NCBI GenBank assembly: GCA_029962745.1
Contig: CM057155.1
Span: 29,836,483-29,900,482, forward strand
Source: Echinometra lucunter
Lineage: Eukaryota; Echinodermata; Echinoidea; Camarodonta; Echinometridae
Direction: 5' to 3'
DNA: 64,000 nucleotides
Of this stretch, positions 49,043 to 59,467 are shown piece after piece. Below the pieces are notes generated by a model, which was not told the origin of the DNA, searched no databases, and saw only the letters and a program-made list of their open reading frames with translations. Made by a program: the position numbers and the translations under genes. Each line of letters opens with the position of its first letter. Position 1 is the stretch's first letter.

Positions 49043-52000
49043 CTGATAAACATAGCATGAGAAAAAAGAAGATGAAGAATCATTTTTGAGCACCCCTTCC
49101 CCTTTGTGAAATAAGCAGTTTGACTGAATATGATTCATTAATATTTATAGTTACAAAAACTAGACCATGAGAGAAAATCAAAAGATATCTAATACTACTA
49201 AATAAATTTCACGGGCCTGAGCAAAAGTTAAACAGCATGCAATGAGTTCTCATGATTGAATAAAAAAGAAACAAAAGAAAACTCTGATCAATATTCCATT
49301 TGGGTATTCATCAAAGCTGTTCATGTTCATGGGCTTTGTACTGCTGATTCGGCTACTCTGGGGAGATAAGACCCAGCTATTTTAGTTACACATTGTCCTG
49401 GAATGATGAAAACGACGCCAAACTGATGCTCTGATTGTTCTGTTTGCCTTCAATCAGTGGCGAATGCCGGCCATGGCCTCTGGAAAAGCTAAATGTCTCA
49501 CTGTGCTGTCATCCATTCAAAGTTAGGTAAGGAATCTCTTTTGAGAACTAAGGTATGCGTAGGGGGATTATTTTCTAAAGAAAAGGCCTATTGAGTACCG
49601 ATGTGCCTGTACTTCGTACATTTCCATAGGCAATCGAGATATTGAAACACGGTTCCCTATACCCTGCAACTTTCTAGAATATGAAAAGTGGCTGCATGCT
49701 TATATCTCCGTCCAAATCTTACTGAATGGGCAAATTGCCCCTTTTGCCTTTCTTGCCCCTACTTCAAAAGCCCTATTGCTTCAGGACAACTTGGTGCAAA
49801 GATTATAGATTTCTTCTTCTTTTTTTTAATCAAACCTGAAAGGCTATTTACCTGTGCTACAGACAGCACGTCGTAAAATCTGTGACCATTTATTGCTGAA
49901 CCTTCATTCCACTCTATTCGCTGAGTAAATCTGCAAGTGAGGTCCCTGAGAGGGTCAAATACGGAAAGACATCAAGAGAGAGAGAGAAATAAGAAGAGAC
50001 AAAAGAGAAAGATGGAAGAAAGAGATGAATTATAATGTTCAACATCTCACGTTAAGATCTCCGCTAGGGTCATCGTGGTTGCGTACCTAAGAAATATCCA
50101 ATCTTTGAAATAAAATGAAGGGTGCCAAAACATCCCTAATACTGTGCCCAGTGAGAATTTTATTATCTTTATGAGAGAGAATGTTATCTTCATGAAACCT
50201 GTAATTGAAAAGACTCTCCAATATAATAATCATCAATCTTTTTTTCTTCCATGCGCTATAGTTTACTTCCTGCCACAGTGAAAACACACTTTGATAAATA
50301 CCTTTACCACCAACTTCTCCTAAAACACACTTGGATAAATACCTTTACCACCGAATTCTCCTAAAACACACTTGGATAGATACCTTTACCACCAACTTCT
50401 CCTAAAACACACTTGGATAAATACCTTTACCACCAAATTCTCCTAAAACACACTTGGATAAATACTTTACCACCAACTTCTCCTAATGTAAGGTTCCCAC
50501 TTATCCGATTTGTATGTCATGTGGCGAGTTGCCTCAAAGAGGTACTCGCAATAACTCGCGTAAAGCTCTTCTTGTAACTCGGGATAACTCGCGACAACTC
50601 GGCACGGCTCGGCGTAACTCGTTGTAACTCCTGCACTACTCTTCTTGAAGTCGCGAGCAATTCCAAAATTTTTGAACCTTTACCACCAACTTCTCCTAAA
50701 ACACACTTGGATAAATACCTTTACCACCGAATTCTCCTAAAACACACTTGGATAGATACCTTTACCACCAACTTCTCCTAAAACACACTTGGATAAATAC
50801 CTTTACCACCAAATTCTCCTAAAACACACTTGGATAAATACTTTACCACCAACTTCTCCTAATGTAAGGTTCCCACTTATCCGATTTGTATGTCATGTGG
50901 CGAGTTGCCTCAAAGAGGTACTCGCAATAACTCGCGTAAAGCTCTTCTTGTAACTCGGGATAACTCGCGACAACTCGGCACGGCTCGGCGTAACTCGTTG
51001 TAACTCCTGCACTACTCTTCTTGAAGTCGCGAGCAATTCCAAAATTTTTGAACATGTTCAAAATTTTAAATTGTAACTCTAGCTGAACTCGCTTACACTC
51101 GCTTAAATTCGTAATATACTCGCATCACTCGTAACAAGCTCGCGCGGCACTCTTTATAACTCGAAATAACTCGCCACCCTCAAGTATACGCGAGTGCTAT
51201 TCGAGTTTCCAAGAGTCGAGTGCCAGCACGGCAATTGTGCTGCGAGTCGTGCTGGGTTGCCCACGAGATTAGCGCGACTTTAGATCGAGTACGGCGACTT
51301 TACAGCGAGTTTCCATCGATCTATGCGAATTTCGCATGAGCACGAGCAGAGTGCAGGGTGAGCATGGCGAGCGTACCATGATTTGTCCACTGGCCTATAA
51401 AAGCACAGTGATTTTCATTTTTCAAGAAGTATTTTAATTTTTTTTTTTTAATTCTACTTTAAACGCATGTGCACTTACAACTACAGGCTATCGCCTCGGC
51501 TCATAGGTGTCGATCGGGGGGGGGGGGCTGGGGATAGGTGGGGCGGCCTGTATTATCATCTCCTGGTAAATCACCGTTAAAATGACATGGTCCCCTCTTA
51601 ATTTAAAAAAGAATAGAAGAAAAAGATTTTCTTTTAAGCTGTTATTATCACCTATTCTAACCGAACCGTGGTCCAGACAATACAGTGGAACAACAAAGTT
51701 CATTAAATAATAACAAAAGTTAAAATTAAAACAAAAATATACATAAGATATTAATAAAAACAATAGAATACATCAGAATTGAAATCACTTTCATTTTTCT
51801 TTCTTAATGATATTTGTTACATAAGACCTTTCAATTCAGTAAACTTTCATTACTTGATTATCACTCGAAATATGTATTTGAGAACACTGAATGAAAAAAT
51901 AAAGATTCACATAAAATAATGAGGGCTTTATATTCTTTACGCGATTCAAGAGATCTGTGCAAAATTTCTGAGACAGGTATTGCAGGACAACTTGTTTCAA

Positions 52001-53287
52001 AACATAGACATAAATAAATATGAGAAAGAAAAAAATGAAACTGATTTCAATTCTTATGTATTCTTTTGCTTAGTAATATCTTGTGCATTTATTTGACTTT
52101 CAACTTTCACTTTTTTATTTATTTATTTATCTTTTAAGTTTGCTGTTTCTCGGTATCATCTGGACCACTATTCGGTTAGCATAAGTGGTAATAACAGCTT
52201 AAAAGTAAGGTTTCTGGTGATAAAGTAGAAATGAAATGCAGTTTTCCTTTCGTTTTGTACACAAAGCTCTGAAATTATCCGTTTGGGGCTGACATGAGGT
52301 CACAAAAGGTTACATGACTCGGTTTAAACGGTACAACCGATTTTCATAAACTTGATGTAAACAATGCACAAGACTTGAAAGAAAAAAAGTCAGAAAGTGG
52401 CATGGTGTGAAATGTAGTAGATCTAACTGCTCGGTGAAAATTGTCAGATCTAGAGGCGGGGGGCCTAGAGTCCCCGCCCCCAGATGCAAATAGGGTTAAT
52501 TCTACAAGTCTGACACAACTTCTTGTTGCATAAACACATCGCCTTACCCATCAACATAGGATATGATACCAAATCAAGTAAAAACACCTCGGATGATGCA
52601 GAGTTATGGCAAAAATGTGATTTTCAGGGCTGTCTTGGATTTTTGTCCCGCACACCTTTTTCTTGGATGCAAGACCTTCCAAAAATTAGGATGTGGAGAT
52701 GAGTTATTAAATGGCATAGCAAAAATATTTAGCAAATAATCCTTTTAAAGCCCACTCCTATACTTATACCCTATTCCGCCGTGTTTTTTTTTAATGCTTT
52801 TTGTACGGTTTCTATATTCTACTTTTCTTTTCTTATGTATATCTTTGTATATTCTTTTCACTTTTGAAACTGAGAAAATAGTCCTAACACTTAGGTCTTT
52901 AAATTGCGAATCTACAATTTGCAATTGTTTTTATACCATAAAATTGAAATAAAATCGAAAAGCTTGTCATTGCCTTTCTTCTTTTGTAGATATAATTTTA
53001 TTTATATGTTTTTAGAATTATAAGGTATGTATGAAATTATCCGAGGGATCCACATTACAAGCCCTTCTTTTTACGGGATCCCTCCTTGATTTCCACACGA
53101 CGTTGGCTTAAAAAACATGAAACCCAAACAAAGTTACACTGTGTATTTTTGTTGTATAATTCAAGTCATTAGATTATTGTGCAATGACTTATAATTATGT
53201 TTGATTTTAAGTGCTTTTATTGGAAATGGAAATGAATTGAAGTGAAATGAATTGAACTGAATTTATTTAAGCCCCCCCCCCCCCCCC

Positions 53288-53318
<31 letters not shown>

Positions 53319-54596
53319 AAATATGCATTTCCAGCTTCTTTGGTCGTATATCAGAAACTCGTGGAAAGCTCTTGTCACTTGTAACGAGGTCTTGATAACT
53401 CGTTGAAAGATTGGTACAAGTCGTATGCAAGTCATCACAACTCATACCAAACTCTGTGCTACCCGTATTGCGCTCGGGTGACTCATATCGCACCCGGTTT
53501 ACTCGTACATCTATCGAAGTAAATTCGATGTTGGGTCGTAAGATCACTTGTGCATATAACTCATAAAATTAGTAAATTTCACGCAGTTAACGCGAGTCTA
53601 CGTGAGTTCAAGCTCGCGCTAGCTCGCCACAACTTGAGACTCCAACACGGCTAAGTGGGAACCTTGCTTAAAACACACTTGGATAAATACCTTTACCACC
53701 AACTTCTCCTCAGACACACTTGGATAAATACTTTTACCACCAACTTCTCCTAAAAAAAATATTATTATAATGGCAGTGAGGGTAGTATGAGAATGATGAT
53801 GATGATTAACATTATTATCATTATTATCATTAACATTATCATCATCATCATCATCATCATCATCATTATAATAAGCATTATTCTGTTGTTGCTGTTAATA
53901 TCATTATCATTATCATCATCATCTTCTTCATCATCATCATCATAATGATAATGATGATAAGGGTCGCATTACTATAGCACTTAATACCACGTTTCTAAAA
54001 AGCTTGGCATATAATTACTAACATGGTGACAGGATTAAATTGCTGTTTCACATATACAGTGCACCCACTGGGGAGTTTTCCAGCTAGGCGCCACTGTAAA
54101 AGCTTACACGTTGCCAATCTAACTACAATGATATTTTCCTCCTACTGGGTAGCAAACTTGGATAACAGTCATGCCAAAAGAAATTAGTGCCGGGCTGGGA
54201 ATCGAACCCTGAACCCTCTGATTAAGAATCAAGTGAATGAACCCGTACACCATGACAGCTCCACGTTATGCTCAAAATGTGACTTACTTTTCATTCAATA
54301 CATCTCGCCAAGATTTGCAGTAAGCGCCGAATCCTGCTGAGAGGATACAGGATGAAACGAGGATGAATGTCCATGAGATGGTGTAGAGACCGGTAAACAG
54401 AAGGGGCACAGAACTGCTACAGTAAAAGAGATAATATCTCAACATTTAAAGGTGAACAATGGGCATACATTTACACTGTGAAATAAACTGTACCTAAGCA
54501 ACTTAGAAAGGTAGATTAGTTGTACTACTTCTACTTCTTGTTTTACTTCTACTTCTACTTCTACTTCTACTTCTCCTTCTTCTTCATCTACCACTT

Positions 54597-54637
<41 letters not shown>

Positions 54638-57600
54638 GCTACTACTGCTACTACTGCTGCTGCTACTAATACTACCACTACAACTACTTCTACTAATACT
54701 GCTACTACTACTACTGCTACTACTTCTACTACTACCACTAGTACTACTACTACTACCACTGCTACTTCTACTGCTACTGCTACTGCTACTACTACTACAA
54801 CTACTACTACTTCTACTGCTACTACCACCGCCACTACTACTACTACTGCTACTACTACCACCACCGCTACTACTGTAACTACTTCTACTTCTACTTCTAC
54901 TATAGGTTTTCCCGGCCGAATTCAGCAAAACAGCATTCAATTTCATGATCATGCATTCAAATTCAAGCAATTTATAGTCCATCGGTTTTCCAGTGTTTCA
55001 ATTACACACTTTTTGCGTTCAGTTCTTTTTTTAAACATTGAAATTAGTAAAATTACCATTCAAACTACATGTAATTTGATTCAATTTGGTAGTGAATAGC
55101 CGTCGTCCAATTTCGCCAAGTTTGAGAGGAAGAAGAAATTCCTTGCTGAAATGCGGTTTCATTTCCATCTTTAGGCAATCAATTTCGCACTTACGCCATT
55201 CAATTAGAACAATGGAAGTGGTCTCTATTTCTTTTTCATTTTCACTTTTCATTCTCTTTGATTCTTTATTTCTTTTCTGTCATTATACACTGTTGGTCAT
55301 AAAGGTGGAATTTTTTTTTTCACCAGATTTTCACAGCATAATTTCATCAATATGATTTGAAAATGGTGTGTATGATGCACGATAACCACTTTACTTTATC
55401 ATTTTGCCTCTTACACACATTTGACAGTGATTTTTAACAAGATTATGTCCTAAGCGATGGATGTCATGAGCATAGAACAACAGTGACGACAATACACTGT
55501 AAATTAAGGATTATAAGATAATTAATTTCAGCTTCTGTAAGTTTTCCAGATGATTTTTTCTTTGTGATTGCATGGACGAGTTTGCATCGAAATGGAATCA
55601 TTGTTCTTACTCAGTCACTAGTATAAGGTATGTTCACCCCTCGCACGAACCAGCGCATGCAGACATTTTGCCATGCTGTCCACTGGGTTGTTGATGACGT
55701 CAACAGGTGTAGCGCGCAAATTTTCTATCAGAGTATCTTCCAACTCCAGCAGACTTTGAGGAATGACCTCCCTGTCGATGATGGCTCGACCAAGGGCAGC
55801 CCATGCACGAACTATGGGGTTCATATCCGAGGAACAAGCTGACCATGGCAATTGCACGACGCCCTCTGCTTCCAGGAATTCCCTTTCTGTAGCAGTTTCG
55901 TGCGGTCTATCGTTGTCGTCCTGCAGTCGGAAATTGTGTCCATACTCATTTTGCTTATGGAAGGCAGTAGAGCTCCAAGATATTCCTGTAGGCGGCGGCG
56001 TTGACCTATCCGCCCGGAACCATCAGTGGCATGTTCCCTCCATAATGAATGACAGCCCATATCATCACTGAGCCGCTTCCGCCTGGAGTCGTCTCGTGGA
56101 TACAGTCATCGTGAAGGTTTTCCTCGACCATTCGACGAACTCGGTGTTTCCCATCCTGTCGGTCAAGGATGAACCAGCTCTTTTCCGTGAAGACCGCATT
56201 TTGCCAATGTCCTGGATGAAGCCTTCTGTGCTCCCTAGCCCAAAGAAGAAGAGCCTCTCTGTGGCGAACAGACAGGCGTGGACATTTGTTCGACCGCCGT
56301 GCTCGGTAACCAGTTAGAGCAATCTGCGATTAACGGTTGACCGGGAAACCGGGATCCAATTATACCTCACCCACAAGAGACAAAGACGACTCGTCGGCAA
56401 CTTCCGGTTTCTTCGGCTGAGATTCAACGGTTGGCGGTCATCTCTTCTTGTTGTCAGTCTGGGACGTCCTGGAGATTTCCATGACTGCACATTTCCTGCC
56501 TCACCTTGACGTTTCAGGATCTTAGAGAATGCACTCCTTGATGACCTTAGGACTTCTGCGATGCCAGTCTGCTTGCGGCCCTCCTTCCGCAATGCTACCA
56601 CTCTGTCGCAAGTTGCTTTTGCGGTTGGACCAGTCACAGTCCAAGGAACGTCTCTATCGATTTTTATTGCAAACAGAAGAAGGAACTCGAAAAAAAATGC
56701 AATTTTCTTATACGCAGTACTAAATCAGGGAAAAGGACCGAATATCATATGCATAGGCTTTTATTGTCAATATTGTCTACAACAAAAGAAATTATGACGT
56801 AATACAATTCTTTTCATGTTATAATGTCACCTGTGTAATAGAGTAACATTATGTAATCGCTCAAATATCTTTTTGTCTGCGCCTGGATTTCAAATACCCC
56901 GAAAACTGTATATCTTTATTTAAAAAACATTTTATTCCACCTTTATGACCAACAGTGTATATTTGACAATCACCTTTCTATTTTTTTTCTGTTTATATGT
57001 CATTATACTTTTATTCTTCTGTGGTGGTCTTATTCTTTATCATTGTATACAATTGAGTATAAAATACCTGTCAAACATGGTCATGGATTATGTTGTCATG
57101 GTTGTGATCTTTATTTGCATATTTGTGAGGGGGTTTCTTTTCATATTTCTTTTTTTTTCCATCTGCTAAATGTTAATGAATCTCAATCTTGTTCTTTCTA
57201 CAGTCATAATTTTCATATAAGCAGAAAAACACACTGACTCATTACCATAAGATGAAAAACACTGAACAAATGTCAAAACTGTATGTCTATTCATGAAATT
57301 GTATGCCAAGATTCTCCCCACGTCATGTCCGGTGCGAATTGGAATGCTGTTTACACGAATTTGAATGTTGTTTACACAGACAATTAAATTGAATTATCTT
57401 TCTGCAATTTTTTATTCTGACAATAGTAAATCGCATGCTAAAAGAATCAAATTGAACGATAATATTTGTTTTTTAAATGTTGATCCACATTGTCAATTAA
57501 TTTCGCGTGAAACTGAACGAAGATATCGTTGATTCCAATGATAAGTTTACGAAGATGGGCGGGAAAACCTATACTACTACTTTTATTTATTTCTACTATG

Positions 57601-59467
57601 CTACTATTTTTTTTACCACTGCCTATGTTGATAATAATTATGTATATGAGAGAATACCCATAATATTTAATATTTCAGAACTCACGTTCCATGTAATTTG
57701 CGTTTTAATGTAAAGTATCCTTGAACGGCAACGTTGATGAAAGCAAATATAGATGCAACAACCTGTATGCGAGCAGGATATACAAAAAAGAAAAGAGAGA
57801 CGTAATGGCATATTCAGTCTTTGATAAATAAAGCATGGACTTCCTCGTAGATGAGGCGGAAGGTTGCATATTAGGACCCTCGATTTCCAATAAAATCAGT
57901 CTTGAACAATTCCACTGTCTTAAATTTCTTACTTGTGCATTTCAACAAGAAATCTGCTTTTAAAATAAATGGATTACTAAAAAGAAATAATTGCTGGTTT
58001 ACAGCTTTTATTCTGCTCACTAATAAATTGAGGTCACTTTCACTCTAAATAATGTCATAACTGAATTCAAATTTCAATTCAAATTTAGAGCTTGCATCAT
58101 GAAAAAAATAACGACAGAAGCAAACAAGATACAAATAAACAATAAGTCTCTTAAATCTTCTGTGATGAAAAACAAACAAGCAAGCAAACAAACATACAAA
58201 CAAAACACAAAAACAACAAGTCACTTAAATATGCTATGATGATAAACACACAAGCAAGCAAACAAACAATCAGTCTCTCACCTGTACTATGATGAAAAAA
58301 CAAGCCAACAAACAACCAGTCACTTACCTGTACTATGATGATAAACACACAAACAACCAGTCTCTTACCTGTACTATGATGATAAACACACAAACAACCA
58401 GTCACTTGCATATACTATGATGATAAACACACAAACAAGTACACAAACAACCAGTCTCTTACCTGTACTATGATGATAAACACACAAACAACCAGTCACT
58501 TGCATATACTATGATGATAAACACACAAACAAGCCAACAAACAATCAGTCTCTTACCTGTACTATGATGATAAACACAGAGGCAAGCAAACAAACAACCA
58601 GTCACTTTTATATACTATGATGATAAACACACAAACAACCAGTCACTTGCATATACTATGATGATAAACACACAAACAAGCCAACAAACAACCAGTCACT
58701 TACCTGTACTATGATGATAAACACACAAACAACCAGTCACTTGCATATACTATGATGATAAACACACACAAGCAAGCCAACAAACAATCAGTCTCTTACC
58801 TGTACTATGATGATAAACACAGAGGCAAGCAAACAAACAACCAGTCACTTTTATATACTATGATGATAAACACACAAACAATCAGTCACTTGCATATACT
58901 ATGATGATAAACACACAAGCAAGCCAACAAACAATCAGTCTCTTACCTGTAATATGATGATAACCACAGAGGCAAGCAAACAAACAACCAGTCACTTTCA
59001 TATACCACTATGATGATAAACACACAAACAACCAGTCACTTACATATACCACTATGATGATAAACACACAAACAACCAGTCACTTGCATATACTACGATG
59101 ATAAACACACAAACAATCAGTCACTTGCATATACTATGATGATAAACACACAAGCAAGCCAACAAACAACCAGTGACTTGCATATACTATGATGATAAAC
59201 ACACAAGCAAGCCAACAAACAACCAGTCACTTGCATATACTATGATGATAAACACACAAGCAAGCCAACAAACAACCAGTCACTTGCATATACTTTGATG
59301 ATAAACACACAAGCAAGCCAAAAAAATAATCAGTCTCTTACATGTACTATGATGATAAAACGACAGTTTGCCACACCCTTCCAAGACACGAAGTAATCCA
59401 TATGATCGTTGGCTTGTCTTGCTTTGCTCACGTACCCATATAATAGGCATTTACCGCCAAAGTCACC
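48926..59467 (-). CDS. TMEM179/TMEM179B-like four-helix membrane protein, multi-exon (partial)
   Basis: Exons read from splice sites, 5' to 3' on minus: 59467-59342, 57762-57686, 54413-54288, possibly 50086-50051, 49920-49852, 49042-48926. The product starts within an extracellular segment GDFGGKCLLYGYVS, then CRFIIIVH joins VVASIFAFINVAV as a membrane helix. A third helix follows (SVPLLFTGLYTISW... to GFGAYCKSW), then an extracellular stretch with RFYDVLSVAQ, a last helix (TATWISFSVWMLLPLVAW) and a basic tail ending ASEVPT. The DFxGxCLLY, CRF, FYD and AQ..W signposts match the TMEM179 family as I know it; its function is poorly defined. The first exon with the N-terminal helix was not found and may lie past the window edge. 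The exon ending at 54288 leaves two codon bases, which fits neither following exon, so one exon of length 3n+1 is missing from my reading. The introns hold several mobile elements. Confidence 0.72.
49043..49851. other. Intron of the TMEM179-like gene
   Basis: No repeat or exon was recognised in it apart from a poly-T stretch at about 49814-49828. Confidence 0.5.
49852..49920 (-). CDS. TMEM179-like exon with RFYDVLSVAQ
   Basis: The acceptor is CAGATTTACTCAG and the donor ACAG/GTAAAT. It has 69 nt, 23 codons, phase 0 at both ends: RIEWNEGSAINGH then RFYDVLSVAQ. The FYD...AQ pattern immediately before the last helix is a TMEM179-type signpost, and the phase joins the final exon exactly. Confidence 0.75.
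50051..50086 (-). CDS. Possible TMEM179-like micro-exon
   Basis: A 36-nt segment between TTTCTTAG and AAC/GTGAGA reads VRNHDDPSGDLN in the phase that joins the next exon (RIEW..). Its hydrophilic character suits the extracellular loop. It does not accept the two bases left by exon C, so it is either preceded by another exon or is not an exon. Confidence 0.35.
50284..51060. repeat. 41-bp minisatellite and perfect 376-bp tandem duplication
   Basis: A 41-bp unit (ACACACTTGGATAAATACC then TTTACCACCAACTTCTCCTAAA) repeats about five times from 50284. The block 50302-50677 is repeated at 50678-51053. By eye the two copies are identical, including private variants (CCGAATTCTCC, GGATAGATACC). Each copy holds about four to five minisatellite units and 190 bp of the left end of the adjacent TIR element. 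Lone 41-bp units also occur at 53670-53755, on the other side of that element. Confidence 0.92.
50861..53668. mobile_element. TIR element (AAGGTTCCCACTTA ends), about 2.8 kb
   Basis: AAGGTTCCCACTTATCCG near 50865 is mirrored by CGGCTAAGTGGGAACCTT near 53651-53668. Both sides are flanked by the same 41-bp minisatellite, so the element inserted into that array, probably at a TA. Both terminal regions (50880-51400 and 53330-53645) are studded with TAACTCG, ACTCGC and GAGT motifs. The interior is AT-rich with no transposase, and includes a G-run repeat (51506-51570) and a C-run/A-run at 53271-53318. Confidence 0.75.
53271..53318. repeat. Poly-C joined to poly-A
   Basis: About 17 Cs pass directly into about 30 As. 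Confidence 0.95.
53780..54263 (-). mobile_element. tRNA-derived SINE with simple-repeat tail
   Basis: Read on minus, the head at 54263-54190 is tRNA-like: an A-box-like ATGGTGTACGGG, a lysine-type anticodon region TTGATTCTTAATCAGA and a canonical B box GGTTCGATTCC. The acceptor arms no longer pair. A body of about 225 bp follows, ending ATTAAGTGCTATAGTAATGC, a tail type shared with many LINEs. An (ATC/ATT)n tail occupies about 53960-53780. It sits in an intron of the TMEM179-like gene. Confidence 0.7.
54288..54413 (-). CDS. TMEM179-like exon C (helix 3)
   Basis: The acceptor is TTTACTGTAGCAG and the donor AAAA/GTAAGT, both strong. It has 126 nt. The first base completes the codon left by exon B, giving SVPLLFTGLYTISWTFILV, a hydrophobic helix, then GFGAYCKSWRDVLNE. 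Two bases of a codon remain at the 3' end. Confidence 0.78.
54525..54902. repeat. (CTA/CTT/CTG)n trinucleotide array
   Basis: About 375 bp of TACTAC, TTCTAC and TGCTAC units. Long Val-only or Ser-only frames on minus arise from the three-base period and are not genes. Intronic in the TMEM179-like gene. Confidence 0.95.
55286..56959 (-). mobile_element. Tc1/mariner-family transposon, 1670 bp, inactive
   Basis: Terminal inverted repeats of 24 bp with no mismatch start CACTGTTGGTCATAAAGG (55288-55311) and end with the reverse complement (56934-56957). TA flanks both sides (55286-55287, 56958-56959). The element carries a degenerate transposase on the minus strand and lies in an intron of the TMEM179-like gene. 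Confidence 0.93.
55618..56637 (-). pseudogene. Tc1-type DD34E transposase, broken
   Basis: N-terminal helix-turn-helix (LRKEGRKQTGIAEVL, then GRPRLTTRRDDR) is followed in other frames by FTEKSWFI, GGSGSVMIW, QDDNDRPH and SDMNPIVRAW. The second catalytic Asp is kept, in QDDN. The first (FSDES in active relatives) is now Glu. The third, the Glu of NPIE, is Val; it lies 34 residues after the Asp, which identifies the DD34E class. Frameshifts and stops (for example TAG after the VPGG stretch) also inactivate it. The C-terminus ends ARGEHTLY before TAG. Confidence 0.9.
56960..57685. other. Intron sequence, no feature
   Basis: AT-rich with several short T-runs. Confidence 0.5.
57686..57762 (-). 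CDS. TMEM179-like exon B (helix 2)
   Basis: The acceptor is CTGCTCGCATACAG and the donor GGAAC/GTGAGT. It has 77 nt and enters at phase 0, reading VVASIFAFINVAVQGYF, TLKRKLHG plus two bases. If not spliced, the frame would stop at TGA after one more codon. The hydrophobic run continues the helix begun in exon A and ends in a basic cytoplasmic-type loop. Confidence 0.75.
58160..59341 (-). repeat. Minisatellite made from an exon-intron junction
   Basis: About two dozen units of 41 bp or of 50-57 bp. On minus the unit reads TTTATCATCATAGTACAG/GTAAGTGACTGG plus a TTGTTTGTGTG spacer. The first 18 bases correspond to the last bases of TMEM179-like exon A, whose end reads TTTATCATCATAGTACAT/GTAAGAGACTG at 59360-59332. 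The array is therefore a tandem amplification of this gene's own 5' splice site region. Eight units keep CAG/GTAAG or CAG/GTGAG donors (near 58281, 58327, 58368, 58461, 58556, 58702, 58799, 58946). The others have TATATGCAAGTG, which destroys the GT. Confidence 0.88.
59342..59467 (-). CDS. TMEM179-like exon A (extracellular loop and helix 2 start)
   Basis: The acceptor is TTTTATCTGCAG and the donor CAT/GTAAGA. It has 126 nt, 42 codons, phase 0 at both ends. The sequence runs from GDFGGKCLLYGY through YFVSWKGVANC to CRFIIIVH. Two Cys residues (7 and 35 of the exon) are positioned as in TMEM179 homologues. The intron directly downstream carries a minisatellite built from this exon's 3' edge. 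Confidence 0.8.

Noticed and set aside
54439..54982. Poly-Val and poly-Ser proteins on minus
   Set aside because: They are readings of a CTA/CTT/CTG trinucleotide repeat in different frames.
57682..57762. Exon B as the terminal exon of the TMEM179-like gene
   Set aside because: It would stop at TGA right after HGT, but a strong GTGAGT donor precedes the stop and exon C joins in frame with the expected third helix.
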